Below, piece by piece: positions 1 to 8,833 of a stretch of DNA of 64,000 bases. Within the stretch, counting starts at the first letter, position 1, and every line of letters starts with the position of its first letter. The stretch lies in assembly GCF_000504165.1 (NCBI RefSeq), contig NZ_KI632505.1:124001-188000 (forward strand). The letters run 5' to 3'. Both the position numbers and the translations under genes were made by a program. Source of the stretch: Bacillus sp. FJAT-14578. GTDB taxonomy: Bacteria > Bacillota > Bacilli > Bacillales > Bacillaceae_H. A model generated the notes under the pieces. That model had not been told where the DNA came from. It saw nothing but the letters and a program-made list of their open reading frames with translations, and did no database searches.

Positions 1-72
1 ACTTTCTTCCTCTTTCATGTCTGTTTCAGGCAAAACAGCCTTTAATTCTGTTAACAATTCTGCTATGACCAA
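1..72 (-). CDS. N-terminal fragment of an unidentified protein (runs off the window)
   Basis: A minus-strand frame starts with TTG at 72, six bases after a good GGAGGG ribosome site, and stays open to the window edge. Only 24 residues are visible, beginning MVIAELLTELKAVLPETDMK. They are too few to name a family. The next gene on the same strand is about 200 bases upstream, beyond a strong hairpin, so this looks like a separate transcription unit. Confidence 0.5.
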   Translation of the reverse strand, partial: MVIAELLTELKAVLPETDMKEEES

Positions 73-221
73 ACCAATCCCTCCGATCGTTTCGTAATAA
101 CAAACATTGTTTCTGATATTTCACAAAAAATAGTCATTTGTTTATCTCTTTTTACCATTATTAAAGCATCACTGGAAATTTTTTTCAATTAATTTGTAGA
201 ATATTACAAAAATAAAATTCG

Positions 222-271
222 ACAACAATAAATGGACACGGGCAAAGAATGCCCGTGTCCATTTATTGTTG
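222..271. terminator. Long bidirectional terminator hairpin
   Basis: About 22 bases on each side pair almost perfectly around an AAAGAAT loop (arms 222-243 and 251-271). It sits just after the stop of the ParM-partner gene on the minus strand. Confidence 0.75.
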
Positions 272-279
272 CGGATTCA

Positions 280-651
280 CTATCCTCCGAACGCATCGAG
301 AATATCTTCCACTTCTCTTAAATCCACCGGTTGCGATTTTGCGTCACGGTTTTTAGAAAGAATCGGTTGTGGAGGGAAGTTCCTTGGCACATATCCTCGT
401 TCCATCATCTTTTTAATTTCTGACAGCTCCTGTAGAATTTCCTCATTCATCCCTTTTTCTACTTTCGGCTTTAGATACTGAGTGAGGGCCGAGAAAATAA
501 AATGGACAAGTGTGCCGTTATTCGTATGGTATTCGATTTGTTCCTCGACTTTTGGCGATACCGGACGGGACGCCCCCGTTTTCACATCAATGAACTCGTC
601 GGGAACAGTTAGAGCGGTTTTATTGGTATAATCGGTATACATTCTCGACAT
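280..651 (-). CDS. Small partner protein of the ParM-like actin
   Basis: A protein of about 123 residues (begins MSRMYTDYTNK) that follows the actin-like gene directly; the actin stop TGA is at 657-659. I chose ATG 651 because AGAGGG lies about 9 bases upstream; the ATG at 657 is too close to it. The middle (roughly residues 40-95) looks helical, and the tail is acidic (EVEDILDAF). I do not recognise a family. Position and coupling suggest a DNA-binding adaptor (ParR-like) or filament partner, which is inference from the gene pair alone. Confidence 0.75.
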   Translation of the reverse strand: MSRMYTDYTNKTALTVPDEFIDVKTGASRPVSPKVEEQIEYHTNNGTLVHFIFSALTQYLKPKVEKGMNEEILQELSEIKKMMERGYVPRNFPPQPILSKNRDAKSQPVDLREVEDILDAFGG

Positions 652-656
652 GACCA

Positions 657-1847
657 TCACCCTCTAGTTGAAACTAAATCGGACACATTCCCGTGATGCT
701 TCTTCATTTGGTTCATTTTCGCCAAAATCATGAGTCCAAGAACATTCAGTTTTTCCAAATTTTCAGGGAACGTCAATTCAATCGGACGACCTCTTTCCGT
801 CCATTTCACGGCTGCTTCCTGAATTTGTCTTTGCGCAAGTTTAGCCGCTCCTCCAACGGCAATGTATCGAGCTGCACCCTTAATTTCATTTGAACCGCTT
901 CGTACCCGGTCGAAGTGCTCAAGATATTTCATGGCCATCGATCTTAATTGTGGAACGACATATTTACTAATATCCTTTTTGACACCAGCAAAGGGTTCGA
1001 CGTACCATTCAGACGGACCGGCGGCCAATTTTTCCTCCAGCTCCGAACGGGAATCGAATTTATACAGTTCGTTTTTACTGACTTTTTGAATGATATGATC
1101 AAGAAACTGATTGATTCCGAATGGTTCACCCTCTACGGACGCCACAGGCTTATTGTTTTTAATGCCCACGAAATCAACGGAGTCCCCGCCCAAATCACCA
1201 ATGATCACGCCTTTACTGGAATCTTTCACGAGGGAATCATCTTTAATTCCAAGCGTATCCTGGTCACGTGTCAACCCTAAATAGGCGCATGCTCCCTCCG
1301 CTCCGACAATCACATCATTGATCTGGAGCTTGACGACCACTTCTTTCGGTTCGGGGATACCGGGTACTTTATGCAAAATAACGGTATGCGTTCCCATTAA
1401 TCGCTGTTTGAACAGCTCTTTTTTCTCCTTATATTGTGTAGTCGGCAATGAGACGGCCAATTGGTCCAACTCATAACAGATTTCAGCATCGTGTGGATTG
1501 AACGAGACCGCATGATAGGCTGCAATACCAAAAAGAAGAATATAAGTTCGATCCTCATCCACTTTTTGATTATTAAAAGAGGTTAAACTTACATTCCGTT
1601 GCCTCGCGGCCGCCTTCCCCGTGTAATAAACCTCCCGCTTATCGACGATTGCCTGACTCTTTACTTCAACAATCAAGTTGTCTTCAAGGACTACATCTTC
1701 TTCATCATATGGCTTTTCATAATACTGATCATCAAATAGTGCAAGGGCATTGGGCATTTGATATTCGCTCATGACGCCATTGTCAGAGGCTAACACCTTA
1801 TACCAGCTGTTCCCTATATCAACGGCAAGAAAATTATATCTTTCCAT
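657..1847 (-). CDS. ParM/Alp-like bacterial actin ATPase
   Basis: A 396-residue protein of the ParM/StbA actin-like superfamily. The phosphate-1 loop is VDIGNSWYKV near residue 7, phosphate-2 is IGDLGGDSVDFV near 217, and the adenosine motif is IAVGGAAKL near 335. Such proteins polymerise with ATP; plasmid versions push DNA apart. ATG 1847 is chosen because GGAGGTGGG lies just upstream; a longer frame to 1940 has no ribosome site. It is coupled to the small downstream gene, as in parM-parR pairs. No replication gene is visible, so a plasmid role cannot be claimed. Confidence 0.8.
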   Translation of the reverse strand: MERYNFLAVDIGNSWYKVLASDNGVMSEYQMPNALALFDDQYYEKPYDEEDVVLEDNLIVEVKSQAIVDKREVYYTGKAAARQRNVSLTSFNNQKVDEDRTYILLFGIAAYHAVSFNPHDAEICYELDQLAVSLPTTQYKEKKELFKQRLMGTHTVILHKVPGIPEPKEVVVKLQINDVIVGAEGACAYLGLTRDQDTLGIKDDSLVKDSSKGVIIGDLGGDSVDFVGIKNNKPVASVEGEPFGINQFLDHIIQKVSKNELYKFDSRSELEEKLAAGPSEWYVEPFAGVKKDISKYVVPQLRSMAMKYLEHFDRVRSGSNEIKGAARYIAVGGAAKLAQRQIQEAAVKWTERGRPIELTFPENLEKLNVLGLMILAKMNQMKKHHGNVSDLVSTRG

Positions 1848-2015
1848 CTTACCCACCTCCTGTTGAATCTTATGCATATCGGTATTTACCTGGTGCAAGT
1901 ACCCAGTAATATTTAGAAAAACGGATGGGTCCGACTTCAATATTTTTCACTTCATTTCATTAGGAAAATCCGCATTTACCTTGATTCATTCACCTATGCT
2001 AAACGGTTTTATTCG

Positions 2016-2024
2016 CATAGGATA
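2016..2024 (+). promoter_or_regulatory. Sigma-K-like -10 element (no clear -35)
   Basis: CATAGGATA matches CATAnnnTA about 35 bases before the start of the next gene. A similar CATAGGATG lies before the paralogue at 3275. No AC dinucleotide sits at the usual distance, so support is partial. Confidence 0.35.
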
Positions 2025-2059
2025 AACTGTATCAGAAATTACAAGGAGGAATTTAAAAA

Positions 2060-2854
2060 ATGAAAAGAGATCACGATAATCACGATTGTATTGACTTTAA
2101 CCATTCTGCCACCATCGGTGAATGTGACAATACCAATTCTACACCTATGCTTGTACCAGGAAATCGAGTAAGAATCATCAGAGTTCCTGTTGCATTGGCG
2201 CAAATTACGGTGACAAGCAATTTAGTTGCTAATATTCACTTTCCAGAACCAGTTTTGGAAATAAAAGATATTAAAAAGAGAATCGAAATCGTTCAATGTC
2301 GTCTTATTACGCGCTCAGTAAGTTGCCCTTCATTTTCCAGTGCAGGTGAAACTTTTCCGTTAGTCTTAAAAGGATTTGTTCGCAAAAATATTCAATATGC
2401 AACGCCTTCTTGCCCTAGCGGAGATCATCCTGGTTCATGTGTATCAAGCGATATCAAATCTTTAACCGTAAGAGTTCCTTTTGAATGTGTAACTCAAGTG
2501 AGATTGAGCGCACCAATTTTGTTACCAGTACAAAACGCTCGAAATGAATTCGATTTCTTTAGAGCCCAAGACCTTGGTGAGGGCTTTCCGGAAAAAGATC
2601 AGTTCCTTTCAAGCGACCTTTCTCAATTCCATCAAGAAAGCACACAATTCTACAATCAACTTCCTTTCTGTGAGTTAATATCCAGCCGCATAGTTGAATG
2701 GGATGAATCTACAAATCGTAGTACATCCCTGTTCGGCAACCACGGCCCTGTCGGTGAAGGAACGTTCGACAAAATGGTCGAGAAAATGTTCTTGAACTTT
2801 ACGATTAAAGTATTGCAAAATCAACAAATGGCCGTTACTACAACAAATGCTTAA
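2060..2854 (+). CDS. CsxC/SPOCS-like spore-surface-type protein, copy 1
   Basis: 264 residues after a strong AAGGAGG site. A His/Asp/Cys-rich N-terminus is followed by a beta-rich core with FPEPVLEIKDIKKR near residue 55, GFVRKNIQYA near 107 and VPFECVTQV near 143. This G-x3-K-x-I-x-Y then PF-x-C pattern resembles SPOCS (DUF3794) domains and proteins annotated as CsxC family. No signal peptide is visible, as expected for a protein assembled from the mother cell. It is closely related to the next gene (same FPEPVLEIKD, GFPEKD, SDLSQFH and FCEL blocks), so a tandem duplication. The spore-surface role is inferred. Confidence 0.7.
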   Translation: MKRDHDNHDCIDFNHSATIGECDNTNSTPMLVPGNRVRIIRVPVALAQITVTSNLVANIHFPEPVLEIKDIKKRIEIVQCRLITRSVSCPSFSSAGETFPLVLKGFVRKNIQYATPSCPSGDHPGSCVSSDIKSLTVRVPFECVTQVRLSAPILLPVQNARNEFDFFRAQDLGEGFPEKDQFLSSDLSQFHQESTQFYNQLPFCELISSRIVEWDESTNRSTSLFGNHGPVGEGTFDKMVEKMFLNFTIKVLQNQQMAVTTTNA

Positions 2855-3274
2855 ACTTAATACATTTATATAAGTTAGAATACAAAAACGTGACTACCTC
2901 TGTTTCTTACACCAAACAGAGGTTATCATGTTTTTTCTTTTTGTCTGTGTTAAACAATGATGTTGATTTTTCGTTGATTTTTGACCCATTCCTACAAAAA
3001 AGCCCTTTAACAGAGCTTTCTTTATTAAAAACATATTGTACATACATCCAAATCATGTTTCCTCATTCATATATTTATGACATTGTGTTTAATTTGACAT
3101 TAACTATATTTTTTATTTTTTATTTACAGTGACAAAATTCCCGTGAAGCCAGGAATATAAAGTGTCCACTAGGTAAATCCCCCAAATTTCCGCCAATGCA
3201 TATGGGCATCCGCCCACACATAGTCATTCGTACCGCATAGGATGCATCATCTTGATTTTTAGGAGGAGCATGAA
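2855..3274. other. Gap: terminator, then AT-rich spacer
   Basis: The first part holds a terminator at 2896-2937 (ACCTCTGTTT pairs with AAACAGAGGT, then a T run). The rest is AT-rich. The 80-codon frame starting at 2890 runs through the terminator and has no ribosome site, so I see no gene. Confidence 0.6.
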
Positions 3275-4087
3275 ATGTCCGATTCATTCAAACATAAAAA
3301 ATTAAACCATGATGGTAATAGTTCCCTTCACTCTTGTGAAAATAAACCAGAATGTCCGCGTGTTGCTATTGGTAAAGTTTATACAAAGGTTCCTGTCGTT
3401 TTAGCTGAACTTACTATACAGGTCAATATGGATGCCCTAATCGAATTTCCAGAACCGGTATTAGAAATCAAAGACGTTAAAAAACGAGTGAACTTAACTC
3501 AGTGCCGTTTGTTACTGCCGACGAATAAATTATTCGTAAAAGGGTTCGTCCGAAAAAATATCCAATATGCAAGCCCATGCAAAGAAATCGACGCAAGCAC
3601 TCCAACATCGGTCTCTTCCGATTTGCATTCCCTAACTGTCGACATTCCCTTTCAATGTGTGACTGAAATCAAGAAATTCTTGACAAAGCCAGTCAAGCCG
3701 AAAACGAACAACCGTGAGGAATTTGATTTCTTCGTTTCGAAACCGTTACCTACCGGTTTTCCGGAAAAGGATGACCTGCAGACGAGTGATCTTTCCCAAT
3801 TTCACCAAACGAGCAGCCAATTTTATAATGAACTGCCTTTCTGTGAATTAGTTTCCAGCAAAATCATCGAGTGGGACGAAGCGATCGATCGCATCCCTCT
3901 TCCGGATTCCTCACCGCTTGGAGAAGGATATTTTTCAACTATCGAAGAAAAAATGGTGCTTGATTTTACAGTGAAGGTTCTTCAAAATCAGCAACTACGC
4001 GTATCTTCTACAACAAATGACGATTATGATGATTATGATCATCATGATTGCTATGACGACTGCGATTGCTGCGATGACTGTAAGTGA
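3275..4087 (+). CDS. CsxC/SPOCS-like spore-surface-type protein, copy 2
   Basis: 270 residues, preceded by TTAGGAGGAG. It repeats the layout of the gene at 2060: FPEPVLEIKDVKKR, GFVRKNIQYA, IPFQCVTEI, FPEKDD and SDLSQFH. It differs by a C-terminal tail of Asp, Tyr, His and Cys (DDYDHHDCYDDCDCC) that could bind metal or form disulfide cross-links on the spore surface. The tail is directly visible; its role is speculation. Likely a tandem duplicate of its upstream neighbour. Confidence 0.7.
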   Translation: MSDSFKHKKLNHDGNSSLHSCENKPECPRVAIGKVYTKVPVVLAELTIQVNMDALIEFPEPVLEIKDVKKRVNLTQCRLLLPTNKLFVKGFVRKNIQYASPCKEIDASTPTSVSSDLHSLTVDIPFQCVTEIKKFLTKPVKPKTNNREEFDFFVSKPLPTGFPEKDDLQTSDLSQFHQTSSQFYNELPFCELVSSKIIEWDEAIDRIPLPDSSPLGEGYFSTIEEKMVLDFTVKVLQNQQLRVSSTTNDDYDDYDHHDCYDDCDCCDDCK

Positions 4088-4187
4088 TTGATTCGTAGAG
4101 AAACGCTTGGAGGGGGATATACTGATTCGTTTTGGTATCATCCCTTTCCTTGTTTCGCAGGGCCTGTTTCATTCAATCAAGGCACGC

Positions 4188-4214
4188 ACTCGATCCAACC
4201 TCTTTCATATGGTA
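4188..4214 (+). promoter_or_regulatory. Possible sigma-K promoter
   Basis: AC at 4188-4189, 16 bases, then CATATGGTA at 4206-4214, matching CATAnnnTA. It lies about 40 bases before the leader peptide of the acidic fusion gene. Confidence 0.45.
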
Positions 4215-4255
4215 TAACAACATAAAAAAAAGCGGAAAGGAGGGAAACGGAAAGG

Positions 4256-4291
4256 ATGCTTGATCAAACAGCGCCTTCCATTGCGAAATGA
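4256..4291 (+). CDS. Putative 11-codon leader peptide coupled to the acidic gene
   Basis: The only strong ribosome site here (GGAAAGGAGGG, about 4233-4244) serves an ATG at 4256 that encodes MLDQTAPSIAK. Its TGA stop (4289-4291) overlaps the ATG of the long acidic gene (4288) as ATGA. The long gene has no ribosome site of its own, so it may be translated by re-initiation after this peptide. An alternative is that a frameshift split one gene. Confidence 0.45.
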   Translation: MLDQTAPSIAK

Positions 4292-5949
4292 ACAATGCGA
4301 GGAAAAATTCTCAACCATCATTTGCCAAAAAGATGTCTGCCCCTTTAATTTTATCTCCTCCCAAAGTAGTGGGATACCAACAACAAACAATGAAGGCCAA
4401 AGAAGAACTGGACAGCAGCGACGAGCTTGAAAATGAGGAAAAAGAACTTGGCAGCAGCGACAATCCTGAGAACATAGAAGGAACACCCGAGACAGAAGAT
4501 ACCCCAATATCGGATGATGAATCGGAATCGGAGCTGAGCGAAGAAGACTTAATGGCTGCCTTAAAGGAAGCATTCCGTTTACAGCAGCTTGCTGATCACA
4601 GCCATTTTTCTTACCGGCCAAAGAACGGAAACGGGTCATTCTTTTTTATTGAGACAACTAGTGAGGAAGATGATGAAGCTATAGAAGATTCCGCCATCGA
4701 TTCACCGGAAGAAAAAGAACCCGTTTTTGATGTTGACGAACGAAACGAACAAACAGATGGTTTCTTAGAGGAATCCATTCTGGAAGAAGCTCCAGACTCA
4801 GAGGATGACGAGCTATTCCTTGACTCATCTTCAATCGAAAAAAAGGACTTTGCCTCCGAGAAATTTTACGACGAATATCTTTCTGCCGCCGATTCACCGG
4901 AAGAAACGGAATTGGTTATTGATGATGGAGATTCCCTTGACGAAGTGGATGATGCATTAGAGGAGTCCATCCTGGAAACAGACTTCCTCACGCAAGACTT
5001 GGAGAATGACGAGCCGTTTCATGAACCACACTCAATAGAGGAAGAGGAATTTATCTCCGAGGAATCGAATCAAGAAGATGATGGTTCTTTAGAAGGTTGG
5101 ACGCAAAAGGGAGACGAAGCGTTTCATGACTCATACCTAATTCAGGAAGAGGAGTTTGTCTCCGAAGAGTCTTACGAAGACCTTTCTGCCATTGATTCGC
5201 TCGAAGAAGACGAACCCGCTTTTGATGGAGAAGAACCGAATGAAGAAGCGGATGATTCTTTAGAAGAGGCGACGCAAGAGGAAGACGAATCACTTCATCA
5301 TTCTCCACCAGTTGCAGAAAAAGACATTATATGTGATGAAAAACGTATGCAGGATGAATATAAAAAGAAAAATCACGGCTACAACCATCCAAAGCCTGAT
5401 AAAATACAAAAAGACCTCTCCCCCATCGCAAAGCTCCCTGTACTGCTTGCTGCAACCACCATTGACCTTGATATTTTTGATTCCTTTGATTTGGCAGCGC
5501 CTATAGGAAATATAACAAAAATCGAATGGACCGTTCATCGTTTGGAAGGGCATGTTCTTCTTCCTTCAACGACCATCTTCCTAAAAGGCGTCCTAGTGGC
5601 CGATATCGAATATGCAAGTGATGCAGGATCACATTCTATGCAAACGATTAAAATTCAAGTCCCATGGAAAACAACAACCAAAGTCGATTGGATTTCCCCT
5701 CCGCTTATGCCCAGCAAAAGTCACGAAGAATATATGTTTCAATGCCACGGCGGTGAGGAACCGAGCTTCCACCGCGAATATCATGAACAGTTTTCCGAAC
5801 AGATTCAATTCCATTTACGCCAGGCCGATTATACGTGGAATGAGGAACTAGTGTCCAAAGGTGGAACGCCAAAGCTTCATTTTCAAGGAAATGCCAGCTT
5901 ATCCATCGACCTTTCGCAGCCGCAGTATGTCACTCTTCACTCCTTCTAA
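4288..5949 (+). CDS. Acidic-arm fusion with a SPOCS-like C-terminal domain
   Basis: 553 residues. Residues about 35-365 form a very acidic, Glu/Asp/Ser-rich low-complexity arm with recurring blocks (variants of SPEE, LEESILEE, EEFVSEES). From about residue 374 the protein becomes a folded domain related to its upstream neighbours: LPVLLAATTIDLDIF, FLKGVLVADIEYASD, VPWKTTTKVDW. The family Cys in the PF-x-C position is lost. The first in-frame start is ATG 4288, which overlaps the leader-peptide stop. A highly charged spore-surface or matrix protein is a reasonable guess; no exact family is recognised. Confidence 0.65.
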   Translation: MNNARKNSQPSFAKKMSAPLILSPPKVVGYQQQTMKAKEELDSSDELENEEKELGSSDNPENIEGTPETEDTPISDDESESELSEEDLMAALKEAFRLQQLADHSHFSYRPKNGNGSFFFIETTSEEDDEAIEDSAIDSPEEKEPVFDVDERNEQTDGFLEESILEEAPDSEDDELFLDSSSIEKKDFASEKFYDEYLSAADSPEETELVIDDGDSLDEVDDALEESILETDFLTQDLENDEPFHEPHSIEEEEFISEESNQEDDGSLEGWTQKGDEAFHDSYLIQEEEFVSEESYEDLSAIDSLEEDEPAFDGEEPNEEADDSLEEATQEEDESLHHSPPVAEKDIICDEKRMQDEYKKKNHGYNHPKPDKIQKDLSPIAKLPVLLAATTIDLDIFDSFDLAAPIGNITKIEWTVHRLEGHVLLPSTTIFLKGVLVADIEYASDAGSHSMQTIKIQVPWKTTTKVDWISPPLMPSKSHEEYMFQCHGGEEPSFHREYHEQFSEQIQFHLRQADYTWNEELVSKGGTPKLHFQGNASLSIDLSQPQYVTLHSF

Positions 5950-5966
5950 ATGAAGCATTATGTACA

Positions 5967-6128
5967 GAACTCAGTCACAGAAAGCCACCGTTCCGTTCTG
6001 TGACTGAACTTTCTGGAAAGGACACATCAAGACGTTTGGCAAAATGAAGAGAAGTCATAGCAATCTTTTCAACTGATATTTTTTATCTTAGTGGGGGCCG
6101 CTGATCAGCCCCCAGCTTTTCATTTTTC
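5967..6128 (+). terminator. Two hairpins after the acidic gene
   Basis: A stem at 5967-6012 (CAGTCACAGAA pairs with TTCTGTGACTG) is followed by a GC-rich stem at 6092-6113 (TGGGGGC pairs with GCCCCCA) with a T-rich tail to 6128. The second is a typical terminator and may serve both flanking genes. Confidence 0.6.
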
Positions 6129-6196
6129 CTTTTTAACCGTTTCTTCTATTCATGTGCTTTCTAATTGCGTCTTGCATAGTCCGCTTAGCTGGTTAC

Positions 6197-6892
6197 TCAG
6201 CAGACATCGAATCTTCTAGTTTGCAGCAATCTAATGGCTAATAATATCTCCAGCTTCTCAGTCATTCTGTTGAATCGTCCAAAACGGTCGAAGTCTTTCA
6301 GTAAGTCGAACTCACTAATTTCTGTGGAACGTAGTTTACATCTAATCGGTTCATTGAAAAACTCACTTGTTTGGCCGCCAAATCGGCATCGGTCTCCCTC
6401 ATGACCAGTTTTGTCAATAAATCTAATTTCCCCAACATCATCGAAAGCATTTTTGTTGCTCGTTACAAAGTTAACAACGTCCGCATTTGGTACCCGTACG
6501 TTGCAGCTAAAAGGAACATCTACGCTAAAATCACGTACAAATCCGCTGCAAGCTTCGACAAATTGAATGTTTTTGTGCACGACGCCTGTGATAAATAGTT
6601 TTACAACACCAGTACCCTCGAACCCAAAACTGGATGGGATGGCTTCGCACTGCTTTAATGAAACATTTTTGCGAATTTGCTTAATTTCTCTTGCCGGTTT
6701 AGGAAGCTTAATATCCGCTTCGACAAGAGCTTGCACTAATACATCTCCTACAATGACGTCTTTCTCAACATCCCCTTGGTGAGTAATGTCTTCGAAAAAA
6801 CAATCTGTCGTCTTTACACGTGCAAAATCACAATGGGGTAGCGGCGGGCACTTATCGTGTCCATTACAACCACAGCCTGTATTTTTTCTCAT
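6197..6892 (-). CDS. CsxC/SPOCS-like spore-surface-type protein, divergent copy
   Basis: 231 residues on the opposite strand to its relatives. The N-terminus is Cys-rich (MRKNTGCGCNGHDKC). The core carries LPKPAREIKQIRKNV, FITGVVHKNIQFVEA and VPFSCNVRV, the same signature as the 2060 and 3275 genes with Phe for Tyr. I start at ATG 6892, 8 bases after AAAGGAG; the GTG at 6901 lies inside that site. It shares the block FFNEPIRCKL with FYN(E/Q)LPFCEL of the other copies. Spore-surface assembly is inferred from family and neighbours. Confidence 0.68.
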   Translation of the reverse strand: MRKNTGCGCNGHDKCPPLPHCDFARVKTTDCFFEDITHQGDVEKDVIVGDVLVQALVEADIKLPKPAREIKQIRKNVSLKQCEAIPSSFGFEGTGVVKLFITGVVHKNIQFVEACSGFVRDFSVDVPFSCNVRVPNADVVNFVTSNKNAFDDVGEIRFIDKTGHEGDRCRFGGQTSEFFNEPIRCKLRSTEISEFDLLKDFDRFGRFNRMTEKLEILLAIRLLQTRRFDVC

Positions 6893-6928
6893 GTATTTCA
6901 CTCCTTTATATAGTTAAATCAAAAGCAG

Positions 6929-7136
6929 TCAGAAGCAAATGATTTTCACTAGTTCATTTCCTTCTTTCTTTTGACTTACTATTTTATATGCTTCGAAGCG
7001 GCGGTTGGTATGGACAGGTGCCGATAGACATTCACATATTTTTTTATTACAGCAACAAATTGGATCATGATGTCTTGCAAATAGATTACATAATCTGGAT
7101 CTACGGGAAATATTCGAAAACAGTTTTAAAAGAGGA
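6929..7136 (-). pseudogene. Possible remnant of a Cys-rich protein cut by a MITE-like element
   Basis: An open frame on the minus strand ends at 6929 and reads into the element starting at 7137. Only the part outside the element looks protein-like (HHDPICCCNKKICECL). There is no ribosome site on the native side. It could be the 3' end of a small coat-type gene whose start was replaced, or chance. Confidence 0.25.
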
Positions 7137-7339
7137 TGTTCAAAAAGTCCGGGAAAAATGACCGTCGAATTTACTTGTACAGGACGTACTGATCCGACGT
7201 TCGCCACAGGACGTGGCGGTTCTTAGTCGGGCCGCGTCAGCTTGTCTCTCCGCTACTCACGTATTAACCGCATACGCTCCGTTGCTCGAGACTGCGCTTC
7301 CTTGAACTTCTCGGTCCTTTTTGTCCTCCTTTTTGAACA
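7137..7339. mobile_element. MITE-like element, about 203 bp
   Basis: The ends are perfect 11-base inverted repeats (TGTTCAAAAAG at 7137-7147 and its complement at 7329-7339). The interior is GC-richer than its surroundings and has no open frame of note. No clear target duplication is visible. It sits where the urease operon would be expected to continue. Confidence 0.6.
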
Positions 7340-7370
7340 CACACTAAAAGGAGTTCATAAGAGAAACCAT

Positions 7371-7416
7371 AAAAAAACTTAACTCCCTTAAATTTGCAGG
7401 AAGTTAAGCTTTTTTC
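7371..7416. terminator. Terminator downstream of ureB
   Basis: AAAAAACTTAACTCC pairs with GGAAGTTAAGCTTTTTT, giving A/T runs on both sides, so it can act on either strand. It closes the truncated urease operon. Confidence 0.65.
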
Positions 7417-7458
7417 TAATATAATCTTCATCGAATTCACGCAGAGTCGACTCTGCGC

Positions 7459-7782
7459 TCACGATTGACTCTCCTTGTCCAGCGGTCCATTCGTTCCATT
7501 ATTCAAGCCATATACACGCCTCTCACCCGCAAACGGCACGAGCTCGATTTCCTTTGCGTCTCCCGGCTCAAAGCGGACGGCCGTTCCCGCGGGAATGTTC
7601 AAATGCAGGCCGAATGCCTCGCCGCGATTGAACACGAGGCCTGTATTCACTTCAAAAAAATGAAAGTGCGAACCGACTTGAATCGGACGGTCACCGCGAT
7701 TGATGACCGTCATCTTCACTGCTTCCTTTCCTTGATTGCAAAAAATCGGCTCTTTTCTTAGCACATACTCTCCCGGTTTCAT
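7459..7782 (-). CDS. ureB: Urease beta subunit
   Basis: 107 residues starting MKPGEYV at ATG 7782, with AGGGAGGA upstream. It is the classic urease beta fold: [37 protein letters not shown] and the end [13 protein letters not shown]. It would form part of the urease apoenzyme (urea to ammonia and carbamate). It follows ureA by 16 bases. The catalytic ureC, expected next, is absent; a hairpin and a MITE-like element follow. Alone with ureA it cannot make an active urease. Confidence 0.92.
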   Translation of the reverse strand: MKPGEYVLRKEPIFCNQGKEAVKMTVINRGDRPIQVGSHFHFFEVNTGLVFNRGEAFGLHLNIPAGTAVRFEPGDAKEIELVPFAGERRVYGLNNGTNGPLDKESQS

Positions 7783-7798
7783 CGTTTTTCCTCCCTTT

Positions 7799-8101
7799 CT
7801 AGCGAATCGGATCGTGGACGGTGACAAGCTTCGTTCCATCCGGAAATGTCGCTTCCACTTGAATGTCATGAATCATTTCGGCAATTCCTTCCATTACATC
7901 TTCCGATGACAAAATGGTCGTACCATATTGCATCAATTCCGCTACACTTTTCCCGTCCCGTGCCCCTTCCATGATTTCATATGTAATAATGGCGATCGCT
8001 TCCGGATAATTGAGCTTCAGGCCCCTATTTTGGCGGCGGCGAGCCAAATCCGCCGCCACGACAATCATCAGTTTTTCTTGTTCCCTTGCTGTTAATCGCA
8101 T
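7799..8101 (-). CDS. ureA: Urease gamma subunit
   Basis: 100 residues from ATG 8101 ([20 protein letters not shown]). Family hallmarks are [27 protein letters not shown] and [18 protein letters not shown]. It is full length for UreA. It lies about 30 bases after urtE and just before ureB, so urea uptake and urease were meant to be one unit. The first ATG in frame (about 8122) has a poorer fit. Confidence 0.93.
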   Translation of the reverse strand: MRLTAREQEKLMIVVAADLARRRQNRGLKLNYPEAIAIITYEIMEGARDGKSVAELMQYGTTILSSEDVMEGIAEMIHDIQVEATFPDGTKLVTVHDPIR

Positions 8102-8131
8102 CACACTCTTCCTTTCTCTCATTCTTGCAAT

Positions 8132-8833
8132 CTATACAACTAAATACTTCTCAATATCATGAACGCTTAATGAGGATGTCTCCCCTTCTGCCACAATCGT
8201 TCCTCTATCCATTACATATACATAATCCGCGCATTCCATCGCCAAATCGACGTTATGTTCGACAAGTACGATACCTACATTTTTCTGTTTGGCGATTTGG
8301 ACGATGACATCTTGGATGCCCTGGACGATGGAAGGCTGGATCCCTTCCATCGGTTCATCCAAAAAAATCAATTCCGGTTTGCTGACGAGCACCCTGGCGA
8401 TGGCCAGCTGCTGCTGCTGACCGCCGCTCAAATCCCCCCCTTTACGATGAAGCATATCCTTCAAAACCGGAAACCATGTGAACACTTCCTCAGGAATGTT
8501 TTTTTTCTTTGCATGACGGGGAAGAGCCTCCAACCCGAGCAGCAAGTTTTCCTCTACCGTCAGCGCCCCAAAGATGTCTCTTCCCTGCGGAACATACCCA
8601 ATGCCCATTTTGGCCCGTTCATCCGGCCTTAACCCAGTGACATCCCCTTCATTCCATTCCACTTTTCCTTCTTTTTGCTTCAATAACCCGACAAGCGTTT
8701 TGACGAGAGTCGTTTTCCCGACGCCGTTGCGTCCCAATACAGCAACGACCTGGCCCCTTCCAACATGACAATGAACGTTTTGGAGCACAATGCTTTCGTC
8801 ATATCCGGCTGCTAAATTGGAAACCTTCAGCAT
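8132..8833 (-). CDS. urtE: Urea ABC transporter ATP-binding protein UrtE
   Basis: 233 residues, LivF-type ATPase. Walker A is GRNGVGKTT (about 34-42), the signature is LSGGQQQQLA, and Walker B is ELIFLDEP followed by EGIQPSIV, which is typical of UrtE. It overlaps the end of urtD by 7 bases. With UrtD it should drive ATP-dependent urea import through UrtB-UrtC. Confidence 0.92.
   Translation of the reverse strand: MLKVSNLAAGYDESIVLQNVHCHVGRGQVVAVLGRNGVGKTTLVKTLVGLLKQKEGKVEWNEGDVTGLRPDERAKMGIGYVPQGRDIFGALTVEENLLLGLEALPRHAKKKNIPEEVFTWFPVLKDMLHRKGGDLSGGQQQQLAIARVLVSKPELIFLDEPMEGIQPSIVQGIQDVIVQIAKQKNVGIVLVEHNVDLAMECADYVYVMDRGTIVAEGETSSLSVHDIEKYLVV

Noticed and set aside
2890..3132. 80-codon frame after the first SPOCS-like gene
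   Set aside because: It begins in the terminator stem, has no ribosome site and reads as AT-rich noise.
6929..7207. 92-codon minus-strand frame as a real gene
   Set aside because: Its start lies inside the MITE-like element, so at best the end is a remnant.
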